From the NCBI RefSeq assembly GCF_013410565.1, contig NZ_JACCFO010000001.1:5890001-5954000 (forward strand): a DNA stretch of 64,000 bases, given 5' to 3'. The notes beneath the pieces were generated by a model, which was not told the DNA's origin, did no database searches, and saw only the letters and a list, made by a program, of their open reading frames with translations. This document shows, in pieces, positions 24,493 to 34,508 of this stretch. Position numbers and translations under genes: made by a program. The DNA is from Streptomonospora nanhaiensis (lineage in GTDB: Bacteria > Actinomycetota > Actinomycetes > Streptosporangiales > Streptosporangiaceae). How positions within the stretch are numbered: the first letter of the stretch is position 1; every line of letters begins with the position of its first letter.

Positions 24493-27234
24493 ATGGCCCC
24501 CTCACTCCAGGACATCATCCGCCAACGGCAGAGCGCCGCCTTCTACGGGCGCGACACCCACCGCGAGCACTTCCGCGCCAACCTGGCTCGGCCGCCGGAG
24601 GACGAACGGCGCAAATTCGTCTACGTCGTCCACGGCAGCGCGGGCGTGGGCAAGTCGGTGCTGCTGCGGGAGTTCGAGCGGATCGCGCTGGCCCACGGCG
24701 CGCTCACCGTCCGCCTGGACGAGGACGCCACCACCGACGTCCTCGACGCGCTGGCCGCCATCGCCGCCGGCCTGGCCGAGCAGGGCGTGGCCGTCCGCGA
24801 CTTCACCCGCCGCCACGCCGAGTACCAGCGCGCCCGCTCCGACCTCCTGGCGGCGGGCGACGCGCCCGAGGACCTCGCCACCACGCTCACCCACGGCCTG
24901 GTGCAGACGGGTGCCATCGGCGCCGGGCTGATCGCCCCCGATCTCGCCGGGGCGCTCTACGACCCCGCCACCACGGCGCCCGTCGCGACGGCGGTCAACG
25001 ACGTCCGCGCCTGGATCGCCCGCCGGATCAAGGAGCCGCGCACGCTGCGGCTGCTGACCGACCCCGTGGGCGAGCTGACCGGCGCGCTCACCGCCGAGCT
25101 GGCCGCCGGGGTGCGCGGCCGGGCGTTCGCCCTGTTCGTGGACACCTTCGAGAACGCCGCCCCGCCGGTGCGGGACTGGCTGCTCACGCTGATCGGCGGC
25201 GACGACTACGGCCCCCTGCCCGCCGACACCGTGGTCGCCGTCGCCGGGCAGCACCGCCCCGACCCCAACACGTGGTCGCCGCTGTGGCCGGTGACCGCCG
25301 ACATCGCCCTGGAGCCGTTCACCCGCGAGGAGGCGGCCGGGCTGCTGGCCCGTCACAACGTCACCGACCCGGCGGTCGTGGACTCCATCTGGGAGGTCAC
25401 CGAGGGTCTGCCGGTGCTGGTGGACGCGCTGGCCCAGGCCGCGCCCGCCGGGCCCGAGGATGTCGCCGACCTGAGCGGCGACGCCGCCGAGCGGTTCCTC
25501 AAGCAGATCCAGGACCCCCTCCAGCGCCGGGTCGCCGAGGCGGCGGCGCTGCCCCGGGAGCTGAACCGGGACGTGCTGGAGGCCGTGCTGCCCGAGGCGG
25601 AGCGCGCCCGCTCCGCCGAGCTGTACGCCTGGCTGCGCACCCTCCCCTTCGTCCGCGACCAGGCGGGCGGCGCCCACTACCACCAGGTGGTGCGCGCGCT
25701 GCTGGTGCGGCTGGCCCGCACCACATCGCCGAGCGGGTTCACCGCACAGCAGACGGCGCTGGCCGACCACTGGGCGGCGGCCGGCGAGGGCGCCCTGCCG
25801 CTGGAGGAGCTCTACCACCGGCTGTGCGCCGACACGGCGGGCGAGCTGCCGCGCGCCTTGGGCCACGCGCTGTCGGCGGTGTACCAGGGCACGGCGGCGG
25901 CGCACCGCTGGGCGGTCATGCTGCACGACGCCGGGCGCGACGGCGGCGACGACCGCGTGAGCGCGTGGGGCGCGCGGCTGGCGGCGGCGCTGGCCGCCGA
26001 CCACCCCGTTCTCGCCTACCTCACCGAGCTGATCGAGGGCGCCGGCCTGCCGCGCGCCACGCTCGCCCGCGCGCTGGTGGAGCGGTGGCGGGTGGTCTGC
26101 CTGGAGCTGCGGCGGCCCGAGGACGCGCTGGCCGACGTGACGCGCGCGGCCGAGCTGGACCCGGGGTTCGTGCGCGCCATCGGCAGCCGAGGGCTCACCC
26201 GCAAGCTGCTGGGCGACCACGCGGGCGCGCTGGCCGACTACGACCGCGCGCTGGAGCTGAACCCCGACTACGGGTGGGCGCTGGGGCAGCGCGGGCAGGT
26301 GCGCGCCCTGCTCGGCGACCGCGCGGGCGCCCTGGCCGACCTGGACCGGGCGCTGGCGCTGGACCCCTACTGGGCGTGGGCGCTGGCCGAGCGCGGGCGG
26401 GTGCGCGCCCAGTGTGGCGAGCACGCCGGGGCGCTGGCCGACCTCGACCGCGCCGTGGAGCTGAGCCCCCGGTACGGGTGGGCGCTGCTGGAGCGCGGCC
26501 GGGTGCGCTGCGCGCTGGGGGACTACGGCGCGGCGCTGGAGGACTTCACGCGGGCGGCCGGTCTGGCCGGGGGCGGGGTCCACGCGGTGGACGCGCGCGG
26601 CCAGGTCCACCGCAGGACGGGCGACTACGCCGCCGCGCTGGCCGACTTCGACCGGGCCGCCGCGCTGGACCCCGCCTACGCGCCCGCCCTCGCCCACCGG
26701 GGCGTGACGCGGTACTTCCTGGGCGACACCGCCGCCGCCGTCGCCGACCTGGAGGCGGCCGGGGCGCTGGACCCCGAGGACGTCTCCGTCCGCCGCGATC
26801 TGGGGATGGCACTCGTCGCGGCGGGCGAGACCGAGCGGGCCCTGCCGCTGCTGCTGGACGCCGAGGACGGCGACGAGTCGGTGGAGCGGACCCCGTGGGG
26901 CCTGCTGCTGCGGGGGCTGGCGGGGCAGCGGGCCGGGAGGGGCGAGGCCGCCGCCCGCGACCTGCGCGCGGCGGTGGTCGCGGGCGCCCGCGACCGGCGG
27001 CGCGCCCCGCGCGAGGAGGACGCCTACTTCGCGTCGGCGGTGGCACTGGCGGCACTGGGGAAGGCGGAGCGGGGCCTGCGGCTGGTGGCGGAGATGCTGC
27101 GCATCCCACCGCCGGGCGCGGCGGTCGCGGAGTGCCTGACCGACCTGGCCACCCTGCGCCGGCTCACCCCCGAGCACGCGGAGGCGTTCGCCGAGATCGC
27201 CCGCCCGCTGACGGCCCGCCCGAACGGCGGCTGA
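24493..27234 (+). CDS. STAND-type NTPase with C-terminal TPR repeats
   Basis: The 913-residue protein has a P-loop domain with Walker A HGSAGVGKS (about 47-55), Walker B ALFVDTFENA (about 212-220) and a winged-helix-like region that includes the ALPREL segment. From about residue 540 to 790 there are at least seven 34-residue TPR-like units (GDHAGALADYDRALELNPDY, GDRAGALADLDRALALDPYW and similar), several nearly identical. STAND NTPases are signalling switches; some bacterial ones sense phage proteins. No effector domain (nuclease, TIR, protease) is visible at either end, so any output would be through partner binding. The ATG has only a weak ribosome-binding site. Confidence 0.8.
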   Translation: MAPSLQDIIRQRQSAAFYGRDTHREHFRANLARPPEDERRKFVYVVHGSAGVGKSVLLREFERIALAHGALTVRLDEDATTDVLDALAAIAAGLAEQGVAVRDFTRRHAEYQRARSDLLAAGDAPEDLATTLTHGLVQTGAIGAGLIAPDLAGALYDPATTAPVATAVNDVRAWIARRIKEPRTLRLLTDPVGELTGALTAELAAGVRGRAFALFVDTFENAAPPVRDWLLTLIGGDDYGPLPADTVVAVAGQHRPDPNTWSPLWPVTADIALEPFTREEAAGLLARHNVTDPAVVDSIWEVTEGLPVLVDALAQAAPAGPEDVADLSGDAAERFLKQIQDPLQRRVAEAAALPRELNRDVLEAVLPEAERARSAELYAWLRTLPFVRDQAGGAHYHQVVRALLVRLARTTSPSGFTAQQTALADHWAAAGEGALPLEELYHRLCADTAGELPRALGHALSAVYQGTAAAHRWAVMLHDAGRDGGDDRVSAWGARLAAALAADHPVLAYLTELIEGAGLPRATLARALVERWRVVCLELRRPEDALADVTRAAELDPGFVRAIGSRGLTRKLLGDHAGALADYDRALELNPDYGWALGQRGQVRALLGDRAGALADLDRALALDPYWAWALAERGRVRAQCGEHAGALADLDRAVELSPRYGWALLERGRVRCALGDYGAALEDFTRAAGLAGGGVHAVDARGQVHRRTGDYAAALADFDRAAALDPAYAPALAHRGVTRYFLGDTAAAVADLEAAGALDPEDVSVRRDLGMALVAAGETERALPLLLDAEDGDESVERTPWGLLLRGLAGQRAGRGEAAARDLRAAVVAGARDRRRAPREEDAYFASAVALAALGKAERGLRLVAEMLRIPPPGAAVAECLTDLATLRRLTPEHAEAFAEIARPLTARPNGG

Positions 27235-27441
27235 GGGGCGCCGGGCATTACCCACGCCGTGCTCCTCGGTACCGCCCGACAGGGCCGTCGGCGAAGCGGG
27301 GGGCCGGGCTGCCGCCCGGCGCGGCCGCGCGGCAGGGTGGACGTCGGCGGCACCGGCCCGGCGCGCGGGCGGTGCGAACCGCTGGAATCGGGAACGACCA
27401 CCGGGGCGGCAGAGGCACGCGCAACAGACGGGAGAGCGGCC

Positions 27442-28434
27442 ATGAGCGAGGAGCGGGCGCAGAGCGCGGAGAACGCGGACGGTCGGCGCGAGCCGGGCGG
27501 GGGAGCGGCGGGCGGCCGCGCGCACCCGGTGGCGCCCGCCGAGGAGACGCCCGAGGGCGTGGCGGCGCTGGCCGCCGACCAGCCCGACGGCGGCGCCGGC
27601 GCGCCCTCTCCCGCCCCCGGCCGCTCGGGCGGCCCGGCGTTCCCGGGCGCGGGCGGCAGCGGCACCGACCAGCTGCACATCGTTCAGGAGGGCCCGGTGC
27701 TGACCGTGACGTTCAACCGGCCCGCGCAGCGCAACGCCATGACCTGGGCGATGTACGACGGTCTGGTGGCGGCGTGCGAGCGCGCCGACGCCGACGACGC
27801 GGTGCGCGCCATGGTGCTCACCGGCGCCGGAGACGCCGCCTTCGTCGCGGGCACCGACATCGCCCAGTTCACCGACTTCACCGACGGCGCCGACGGCGTG
27901 GCCTACGAGGCGCGCCTGAGCGCGGTCGTCGACCGGCTGGCCCAGGTGCGGGTGCCCACGGTGGCCGCCGTGCGCGGCTACTGCGTCGGCGGCGGGCTGG
28001 CCGTCGCCGCCGCCTGCGACCTGCGCGTGGCCACCCCCTCGGCCCGGTTCGGGGTGCCGATCGCCCGCACGCTGGGCAACTGCCTGTCGGTGCGCACGCA
28101 CGCGCTGCTGGCCGGCCACTTCGGCGCGGCCCGCACGCTGGACCTGCTGCTCACCGCCCGCCTCATGGACGCTGAGGAGGCCCGCGTCGCCGGATTCGTC
28201 ACCCGAATGGCCGCCGAGGACGCGCTGGAGGCCGAGGTCGCCGCCCTCACCGACCGCCTGGCCGCCCACGCCCCGCTGAGCATGTGGGCGGCCAAGGAGT
28301 CGGCGCGGCGGCTGCGCACGGCCAACCTCCCCGAGGACCGCGACATCCTGGAGCGCGTCTACGGCAGCGCGGACTTCCGCAACGCCGTGCGCTCCTTCAC
28401 CGCCAAGACCGCCGCCACCTGGGAGGGCCGCTGA
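27442..28434 (+). CDS. enoyl-CoA hydratase/isomerase family protein lacking catalytic glutamates
   Basis: The 330-residue protein has a disordered Ala/Gly/Pro-rich head of about 75 residues and a crotonase domain ([20 protein letters not shown]). Oxyanion-hole segments are present ([12 protein letters not shown] and [19 protein letters not shown]). The two glutamates used by hydratases are replaced: the segment after GGG reads LAVAAACD and the second motif reads [11 protein letters not shown]. It is therefore unlikely to hydrate enoyl-CoA and may be an isomerase, thioesterase or lyase of this superfamily. Start: ATG at 27442 after GGGAGAG. The amidase gene follows closely. Confidence 0.87.
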   Translation: MSEERAQSAENADGRREPGGGAAGGRAHPVAPAEETPEGVAALAADQPDGGAGAPSPAPGRSGGPAFPGAGGSGTDQLHIVQEGPVLTVTFNRPAQRNAMTWAMYDGLVAACERADADDAVRAMVLTGAGDAAFVAGTDIAQFTDFTDGADGVAYEARLSAVVDRLAQVRVPTVAAVRGYCVGGGLAVAAACDLRVATPSARFGVPIARTLGNCLSVRTHALLAGHFGAARTLDLLLTARLMDAEEARVAGFVTRMAAEDALEAEVAALTDRLAAHAPLSMWAAKESARRLRTANLPEDRDILERVYGSADFRNAVRSFTAKTAATWEGR

Positions 28435-28493
28435 ACCGCGATACCGGGGGTCCCGGGAGCACGGAGGCGCCTTCGGGACGGGCACGGCCGGCG

Positions 28494-30155
28494 GTGACCG
28501 GGGCGGCGGAGACGGCCGCGCGGGTGCGCGGCGGGGCGAGCAGCGCCGCAGCGGAGGTCCGGGCCGCGCTGCGGGCCGTCGAGCGCGGGGACGCCCGCCT
28601 CAACGCCTTCGCCGAGGTGTGGCCGGAGGCCGCGCGGGCACGGGCGGCCGAGGTCGACGCGGCCCTGGCGCGCGGCGCGGACCTGCCGCTGGCGGGGGTA
28701 CCGATCGGGGTGAAGGCGTGGGAGGGCACGCGGTCCCTTCAGGCGCGGCGGCTGATCGCGGCGGGGGCGGTACCGGTGGGCGCGACGTCGGTGCCCGGTC
28801 CGGGCACGCCGTGGCGGACCTGGGGCGCCACGGGCCGGGGCCGGACGGCCAACCCGTGGCGGGCCGACGTCAGCCCCGGCGGGTCCTCCGCCGGTTCGGG
28901 CGCGGCGGTGGGCGCGGGCCTGGTGCCGCTGGCCACCGCGAGCGACGGCGCGGGCTCGACCAGGATCCCGGCGGCGTGGTGCGGGGTGGTGGGCTACAAG
29001 CCAACCACCGGCCTGCTGCCCGCCCGCGACCCGGCGGGGCTCGCGATCGGCGGCCCCATCGCCCGATCGGTGGCCGACGTGCGGCTGTGGGCGTCCGTGG
29101 TCCTGGGCGCCGCCGCGGTCGAGCACGACGCCCGGCCGGGTGCGGGCGTCGGTGGGCCGCGCGGTCTTCGCGTGGCGTGGTCACCGGACCTCGGCTTCGC
29201 CGAGGTCGATCCGGAGATCGCCCGCGTCGCGCACGCGGCCCTGCTGCGGTGGGCCCGCCGCTCGCCCGCACCGGCCCTGGGGCGCCCTGGGGCGGCTTCG
29301 CCCCTCAACGCGGCGGGCGGCCCGCTTCCGCGACCGGGGGCGGCGGTCGGCGACGGCGGCGGCGCGGTTTCGGTAGGGGCGGCCGGGGGTTCGGTGCGGT
29401 CGGGGGAGTGGTCTCCTGGCGTCGATGAGGACGTGTCCGGCGTGCCGGCGCGGGGCAGCGGCCGGGGCTCGGGCCGCGTGCCGGGGTGGGGAGAGGAGCC
29501 CGGGCCCGTCGGCGAGGGCGTGGTGCCGGGGACGGTCGGCGGAGGCGGCGGCGCGGCCGGGTCCTTGGGCGGCCCGGCTCGTGGCGCGGCGGCTTGGTGT
29601 GGGCCGCAGGGCGTGGGCGGCGCGGTAGCGGGGGCGGACCGGACCGGTGCCGCCGGTCGCGGGGTGCCGTCGAGGACCGGGGCAGGGGCGGAAATCCGTG
29701 TTGTGGCGGTTGACCCCGGCTGTGTCGACCCGGCCGCGGAGTGGTTTGCCCGGCGGGCGGTACGCGGCGGCCGCGAAAGCCGTGCCGACCGCGCGGGGCG
29801 TTCCGCGCGTCCCGGCGGCACGGCCGAGGACCACAACAACAACCGCCTCGACGCCCTGTTCGCCTCCGCCGACCTGCTCGCCACCCCCACCACGCCGAAC
29901 CCGCCGCACGGGCACGACGGCCCCGGCGACGTCATGTCGGTCGCCCTCACCTGGCTGTTCAACATCACCGGCCACCCGGCCGTCAGCCTGCCCGCCGGCT
30001 TCACCGCCGACGGGCTGCCCGTGGGCCTGCACCTGGTCGCCCCGCACCACCGCGACGCCCTGCTGCTGGCGGCCGCCGCCGACTACGAGGCCGCCTGCCC
30101 CTGGCCGCCGACATCTTCGCCGGTGCCCAACCAGCCGTCCCAGACGCCGGCGTAG
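28494..30155 (+). pseudogene. amidase-signature enzyme with replaced, Gly-rich middle section
   Basis: The first about 255 residues are a clear amidase-signature domain: [13 protein letters not shown] (catalytic Lys), [16 protein letters not shown] (Ser motif) and [20 protein letters not shown] (cis-Ser and nucleophile region). The last about 110 residues are the matching C-terminal part ([49 protein letters not shown]). Between about 29270 and 29820 the frame stays open but encodes a Gly/Ala/Arg-rich stretch unrelated to the fold, replacing the expected central segment. It is either disrupted by an insertion or recombination, or non-functional. The start is uncertain (GTG at 28494, weak site). 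Its 3' end overlaps the convergent membrane gene by 73 bases. Confidence 0.65.
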
Positions 30156-31126
30156 CCGGGGACGCTCATCTCCCACACGTCCTCGACGACCAGTTCGAGC
30201 AGTTCGGCGCGCTGGTCCTCCGCGGGCCGGGCCAGCGCGTCGGCGGCGGCGAGCAGGTCCGACTCCCGGGCCGGGGGATCGCCGGCCGGGGACTCGATCA
30301 CCGTGTAGCCGCCCTTGAACCGGGTGATCAGTTCGAGGTCGGTGCCGATGCGGCGCAGGACGTGGCCGTCGCGCTCCACGCAGGCGCTCTCCATCCCCTC
30401 GATGCCGCACGGGTCGTCGTAGCCCCCGTAGTCCGGGGACGCGTAGCCCTCGACCTCCAGTCGGCGGGCGGGGCCGGTGCCGCTGCGGTACACCGTGGCC
30501 AGCGCGTCAGGCGAGGCGTGCGCGGCGACCGGCGTCCACCCCTCCCGGTCCATCACCACGGAGTGGCCGATCACGGCCGCGACGTCGGCGCGGGCCTCGG
30601 CGCGCAGGTCGGCGGCGTACAGCGCCGCGGCCGCGCCGGTCAGCGCGGCGAGCAGCGCCGCGCTCGCCGCCGCCGCCCCGCGCAGCCAGGCCGTCCGCCG
30701 CGCCAGGCGCACCACCAGCACGGCCGTGCCCGCGCACAGCGGCGGCAGCCCGAGCCAGGCCCACGGCCACGGTGCCGTCGCCCACGAGGCGGCGACCACG
30801 GCCAGGGTGCCCGCCAGCGGCAGCGCGGTGACCGCCGCCGCCCAGGGGCGGGGGAGCCTGGCCCGCCGCAGCAGCGCGCCGAGCACCACCACCGGCGGCG
30901 CGGTCGCGACGAGGGAGACCACGGCGGCCGCGACCACCTCGTCCGCGTCGTAGGCGTAGGGGCGGTAGGAGAGGAAGGTCCACGCCGTCTGCGGCACGAG
31001 CAGCACCATCGGCCACAGCGCCCCGAGGACGCCGGCGGCGATCCGCCCGCGCGGGCGCGGGCGGCGCGGGCCGTGCGGCCCGTCCGCCGCCGGATCCGGA
31101 TCCGCGCCGTGCTCCCGCTGCCGCAT
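30083..31126 (-). CDS. membrane protein of unknown function
   Basis: The 347-residue product starts at an ATG with CGGGAG upstream. After a polar head come about five hydrophobic spans ([94 protein letters not shown]). A C-terminal extracytoplasmic domain of about 170 residues contains two Cys ([18 protein letters not shown]) that could form a disulphide. No family is recognised. It is convergent with and overlaps the amidase end. The 433-base upstream stretch (31127-31559) holds no convincing gene. Confidence 0.7.
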   Translation of the reverse strand: MRQREHGADPDPAADGPHGPRRPRPRGRIAAGVLGALWPMVLLVPQTAWTFLSYRPYAYDADEVVAAAVVSLVATAPPVVVLGALLRRARLPRPWAAAVTALPLAGTLAVVAASWATAPWPWAWLGLPPLCAGTAVLVVRLARRTAWLRGAAAASAALLAALTGAAAALYAADLRAEARADVAAVIGHSVVMDREGWTPVAAHASPDALATVYRSGTGPARRLEVEGYASPDYGGYDDPCGIEGMESACVERDGHVLRRIGTDLELITRFKGGYTVIESPAGDPPARESDLLAAADALARPAEDQRAELLELVVEDVWEMSVPGYAGVWDGWLGTGEDVGGQGQAAS

Positions 31127-31559
31127 GTGTGCTCCCGCCTGTCCCGTCCGGCCGCTCCGGCGGCCTCTCGCCTCGCGCTGCCCCGCCCCGGGAGACCGCG
31201 AGGGTAGGACGCGCGCCTCCGCGATCCGGTTCTGCCCCCCTTCGTCCGCCCCCGTCCCGGCCTCCCGGGCGCCCCGGCCCGCCCGGCCGCCTTCGGGCGC
31301 GGCAGCCCCGGCGGGGCCGGGGATCAACCCGGCTCCCGCGATGTGCGCAGTTGCCGCACAGGCCCGATAATGGGCCGAAGTTCAAGTCGCGCGGCGCAAG
31401 GGAAAGGTAGGCGTATGGTGCGGGGGCCCGAACGGCCTGGTCACGCACCCCGAGCCCACCGGCCCTTGTCGCGAGCGGGTGGACCGCCGACCGTCTGGCA
31501 GTGGGCGTCGGCGGCGCGGAGCAGGAAACCGGTAGGGCGGGAAGGAGTGTCCTCCACCG
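31127..31559. other. gene-free interval between divergent membrane protein and GAF-ANTAR genes
   Basis: A 51-codon frame at 31415-31570 has a decent ribosome-binding site (GGAAAGGTAGG) but an Arg/Pro-rich, non-family product that overlaps the next gene, so it is not called. The stretch should contain the promoters of both flanking genes; no clear -35/-10 pair was identified. Confidence 0.4.
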
Positions 31560-32257
31560 GTGGAATCTGAACGCCAGGATCGGATCTGGAACCTCCTTGC
31601 CGACGAGGCTCGTCACCTCGGCGGCGGGATCTCCATCGACCTGGTCTGCAGCACCACCCGCCGAGTCCTCGCGGTCGACGGGGTCGGAGTGACCCTGATC
31701 GGCGCGGACACCGCGCGCGAAGTCGCCTGCGCTACGGATCAGCGGAGCCGGAGGCTGGAGGAATGCAGTTCATGCTCGGTGAAGGACCATGCCTGGAGTC
31801 GTTCGCCCTGGGCGCTCCGGTCCTGGCCTCTGACCTCGCCGCGGAGACCGCTCGGTGGCCGGTCTTCGCGCCGGCCGCCGTCGAGGCGGGCGCGCGGTCG
31901 GTGTTCTCCTTTCCCCTCCAGTTCGGAGCGGTCGCCATCGGCACCTTCGAGGTGCACCGGCGGACGGCCGGCCCGCTCAGCGGCGAGGAGTTGGGGAACG
32001 CGCTGCTGCTGGACTCCCACGGACGGGACGAGGGCACCGGGCACCTGGCGGACGCGCAGCCATGGCTCGCGCCGGACTACCACACCGAGGTCTACCAGGC
32101 GACCGGCATGTTGTCGGTCCAACTGGGGATCGGTCTGGACGACGCCTTGGCGCGGCTCCGCGCCCACGCGTTCGCCAACGAACTGTCCGTCTCCGCGGTG
32201 GCGCGCGAGATCCTGGCCGGGCGGCTGCGACTCGATGAGGGAGACGCTGATGGATAA
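31560..32257 (+). pseudogene. GAF-ANTAR regulator, frameshifted
   Basis: The frame from the GTG at 31560 encodes the first part of a GAF domain (LADEARHLGGGISIDLVCST, VDGVGVTLIG, ACATDQRSRRLEE). After GAGGAA at about 31762 the homology continues one frame away with QFMLGEGPCLESFALGAPVL, ARWPVFAPAAVEAG and the ANTAR domain YQATGMLSVQLGIGLDDALA to LSVSAVAREILAGRL. A single missing base (expected GAA-CTG-CAG, seen GAA-TG-CAG) explains the break. Intact it would be 232 residues: a small-molecule-sensing GAF joined to an RNA-binding antiterminator ANTAR domain. Real decay or a sequencing indel cannot be told apart here. Confidence 0.75.
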
Positions 32258-32326
32258 GGCGCGAAGCCGTGGCCGCGTCACGACGGCCGTGACCCGGATC
32301 ACCCCGCCTCCCGCTGGGAGCGCCCG

Positions 32327-33091
32327 GTGAGGGCCCCCGCCGCGGATCGCGGAATCAGTCTTCTCGCCGAACTGCTGAAGGCCATCGTGGCGGGTGACGG
32401 CGCCGCCGACACCCTCGCGATGCTGATGTCCCGGACCGTGGAGCTGATCGACGTGTCCTCGGCCGGGATCATCGTCGCCGACCCCCGCTGGGGGCTGCGG
32501 ATACTCGCCGCCTCCGACGAACGCGCCGACATGGCCGACCTCTTCCAGGCCCACCACGGCGAGGGCCCGGCGGCCGAGGCCGTGGAGCGGGGCGGCCCGC
32601 TGGCGGCCGACCTGCGCGGCGCCGACGATCGCTGGCCGCGCTTCGGCCCGGCCGCCCGCGCCCTGGGCTACACCCACGTCCTGGCACTGCCCATCCGCCT
32701 CGACGGCCAGGCCGTGGGCGCCCTCAGCCTCTTCCGGGGCGCCGACGGGCGCCCCTGGGGCGAGGCCGAGGAGGTCGCGGGCCAGGTGATGGCCGACCTC
32801 GCCGCCATCACCCTGGCCCAGGAGCGGCCCGGCCGCCGGGCCGAGCGGCTGGCCGAGCGCCTGGCCGGCATGCTCAACGACCGGGGCACCATCGAGCAGG
32901 CCAAAGGGGCGCTGGCCGCTCACCTGCACTGCTCTCCGGAGGACGCCTACATCCTCCTGGCCGAGGTCGCGCGCGAGGAGCACTGCTCCGTGGCCGACGT
33001 CGCCGTGCGCGTGCTGGCCGGCGACGACGGTGCCATAGCGGGCGCGCGGCGCCGATTGTCCGAGCGCCGCCGGACCGCGACGGAGGGGTGA
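32327..33091 (+). CDS. GAF-ANTAR domain regulator
   Basis: This is the intact member of the trio, 254 residues. The GAF part reads LLAELLKAIVAGDGAADTLA, VDVS-type segment ELIDVSSAGIIVADPRWGLR, HHGEGPAAEAVERGGPL and RALGYTHVLALPIRLDGQAV; the C-terminal ANTAR part is GMLNDRGTIEQAKGALAAHL to EHCSVADVAVRVLAG. ANTAR domains bind dual-hexaloop RNA and suppress termination. The GTG start has GGGAG upstream. The stop overlaps the next GAF-ANTAR start (GTGA or TGATG), so the two are coupled. Confidence 0.9.
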   Translation: MRAPAADRGISLLAELLKAIVAGDGAADTLAMLMSRTVELIDVSSAGIIVADPRWGLRILAASDERADMADLFQAHHGEGPAAEAVERGGPLAADLRGADDRWPRFGPAARALGYTHVLALPIRLDGQAVGALSLFRGADGRPWGEAEEVAGQVMADLAAITLAQERPGRRAERLAERLAGMLNDRGTIEQAKGALAAHLHCSPEDAYILLAEVAREEHCSVADVAVRVLAGDDGAIAGARRRLSERRRTATEG

Positions 33092-33845
33092 TGGGGCTCC
33101 CGACGATGCACGAGGAGCCTGCTGGGCGCAGATCAGGACAAGGAGAAGCACTGCGAGGAGAGACGGAGCGCGCCCGGGCGCTGGCGGAGGCCGGCCGGCG
33201 GCTGGCGGCCCCGGGGGACACCTCGGCCAAGCTGTGGGAGACGGCCCGCCTGGCGGCGCGGACGGTCCCCGGGTGCGACCACGCCGGTATCACCCTGGTG
33301 CGGCGCGGCTCCGGGCTGGCCACTCCCGTCTACACCGGGCCCACGGCGCTGGCGGCCGACCAGCTCCAGTACGACCTGGACGAGGGCCCGTGCGTGGAGG
33401 TGGCGCGCGAGGGCGTCCGGTGGCGGCGGCTGGTCGACACCGCCTCCGACACCACATGGCCGCGGTTCGCCCGCGGCGTGCGCGACCTGGGGTGGGCAGC
33501 GTCATCTCCTGTGCGCTGCACGCGCCCAAGGGGGTGATCGGCGCGCTCAACCTCTACGCCGAGGCGCCGGGCTGCTACGGCCCGGGGGCGCGCGAGGTGG
33601 CGCTGCTGTTCGCCGCGCAGGCGGGATCGCTGCTGGCGGCCGCGCGGGCGGCGGACTCCCTGCGCCAGGCCATCCAGACACGCGAGCGCGTCGGCGTGGC
33701 GACGGGGATCCTGATGGAGCGGCACAAGATGCCGGCCGACCGGGCGCTGGAGCGGCTGGCGGAGGTGGCGCGGATGGAGGGCGTGCCCGTGCGCGAGGTC
33801 GCCGACCGCGTCATCGAGACCGGCCGCGACCCCGGGCGCGGGTAG
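33091..33845 (+). pseudogene. GAF-ANTAR regulator, frameshifted
   Basis: The N-terminal frame encodes the GAF domain (LWETARLAARTVPGCDHAGI, YDLDEGPCVEVAREGVRW, PRFARGVRDLG). At about 33492 the homology jumps frame to GSVISCALHAPKGVIGALNL and the ANTAR domain (LRQAIQTRERVGVATGILME to GVPVREVADRVIETG). The sequence CTGGGGTGGGC lacks one G relative to the expected CTG-GGG-GTG-GGC, so a one-base loss in a G-run breaks the gene. Restored, it would be 251 residues. Start at ATG 33091 or GTG 33088, both overlapping the previous stop. Confidence 0.75.
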
Positions 33846-33998
33846 CGGGGCGCGGGCGCGGGGCGCGGCGGGCGGTCGGCCCGCCGCGCCCCGCGCCGTT
33901 TGGCGCCCGGTGGCGACCGCACTGAACCGGGCGGGCCGCGCCGACGTCCTACCGGTGTCGTTGCCGCACGTCGAACCCCAGGAAAGGCGGACCCCGCC

Positions 33999-34508
33999 AT
34001 GGCCCATCCCCCCAACCCCGCCCCGGCGCGCCGCCGCAGCCCCGTGCTCCTCGTGGGCACCGCCGTCTGCGGCTTCCTCGCCCTGGTGCTGCTGATCATC
34101 GGCACGGTCTTCGTCTTCCTGGCCCGCGCCGACTACTCCGGCCACACCGGCCGCGCCGAGGCGGTGGTCACCGACGTCGTGGTCACCGAGGACACCGACA
34201 GCCGCCCCGATCGCGGGCGCCGCGACCACGACGACGAGGACATCGACGTCTTCGTCGCCTACACCGCCGAGGGCCAGACCTTCGACCGCGCCGAACTGAC
34301 CGGCCTCAACCCCTCCGACCACACCGTCGGCGAGACCCTGACCGTGGCCTACGACCCCGCCGACCCCGGCCGCCCGGTCACCGTGGAGAGCACTCAACCG
34401 GGCGCGTTCCGCGTCTTCGGCTACGTCGGCGCGGGCCTGCTGGCCGGCGGCGCCGTGGCCCTGGCGGGCGCGATCGCGTTCACCGCGGCCTTCCTCCGCC
34501 GCCGCTAG
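33999..34508 (+). CDS. DUF3592-like membrane protein
   Basis: The 169-residue protein has an N-terminal hydrophobic span (VLLVGTAVCGFLALVLLIIG), an exposed beta-rich domain with the DUF3592 pattern (TGRAEAVVTDVVVTEDT, DVFVAYTAEGQTFDRAEL, YDPADPGRPVTV) and a second span near the C-terminus, ending in basic LRRR. The ATG follows AGGAAAGG. The stop codon TAG at 34506-34508 is shared with the boundary of an IS element: TA is the target duplication and G is the first base of the element. The function of the family is unknown. Confidence 0.8.
   Translation: MAHPPNPAPARRRSPVLLVGTAVCGFLALVLLIIGTVFVFLARADYSGHTGRAEAVVTDVVVTEDTDSRPDRGRRDHDDEDIDVFVAYTAEGQTFDRAELTGLNPSDHTVGETLTVAYDPADPGRPVTVESTQPGAFRVFGYVGAGLLAGGAVALAGAIAFTAAFLRRR

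Noticed and set aside
26180-26640. Direct repeats of about 102 bases considered as a non-coding tandem repeat
   Set aside because: The period equals 34 codons and each unit encodes a TPR-like helix pair, so coding explains it.
24502-28485. Very long open frame on the minus strand opposite the STAND NTPase and crotonase-fold genes
   Set aside because: It is an antisense shadow created by GC-rich codons; its product is His/Gln/Arg/Val low complexity with no domain, while the plus strand has clear Walker and TPR motifs.
28994-30410. Minus-strand frames opposite the odd middle of the amidase, considered as an inserted antisense gene
   Set aside because: The translations are Arg/Pro/Ala low complexity with no recognisable domain or ribosome-binding site.
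31415-31570. 51-codon frame with a plausible ribosome-binding site before the first GAF-ANTAR gene
   Set aside because: The product is Arg/Pro-rich without resemblance to anything, and it overlaps the GAF start; evidence is too thin to call it a gene.
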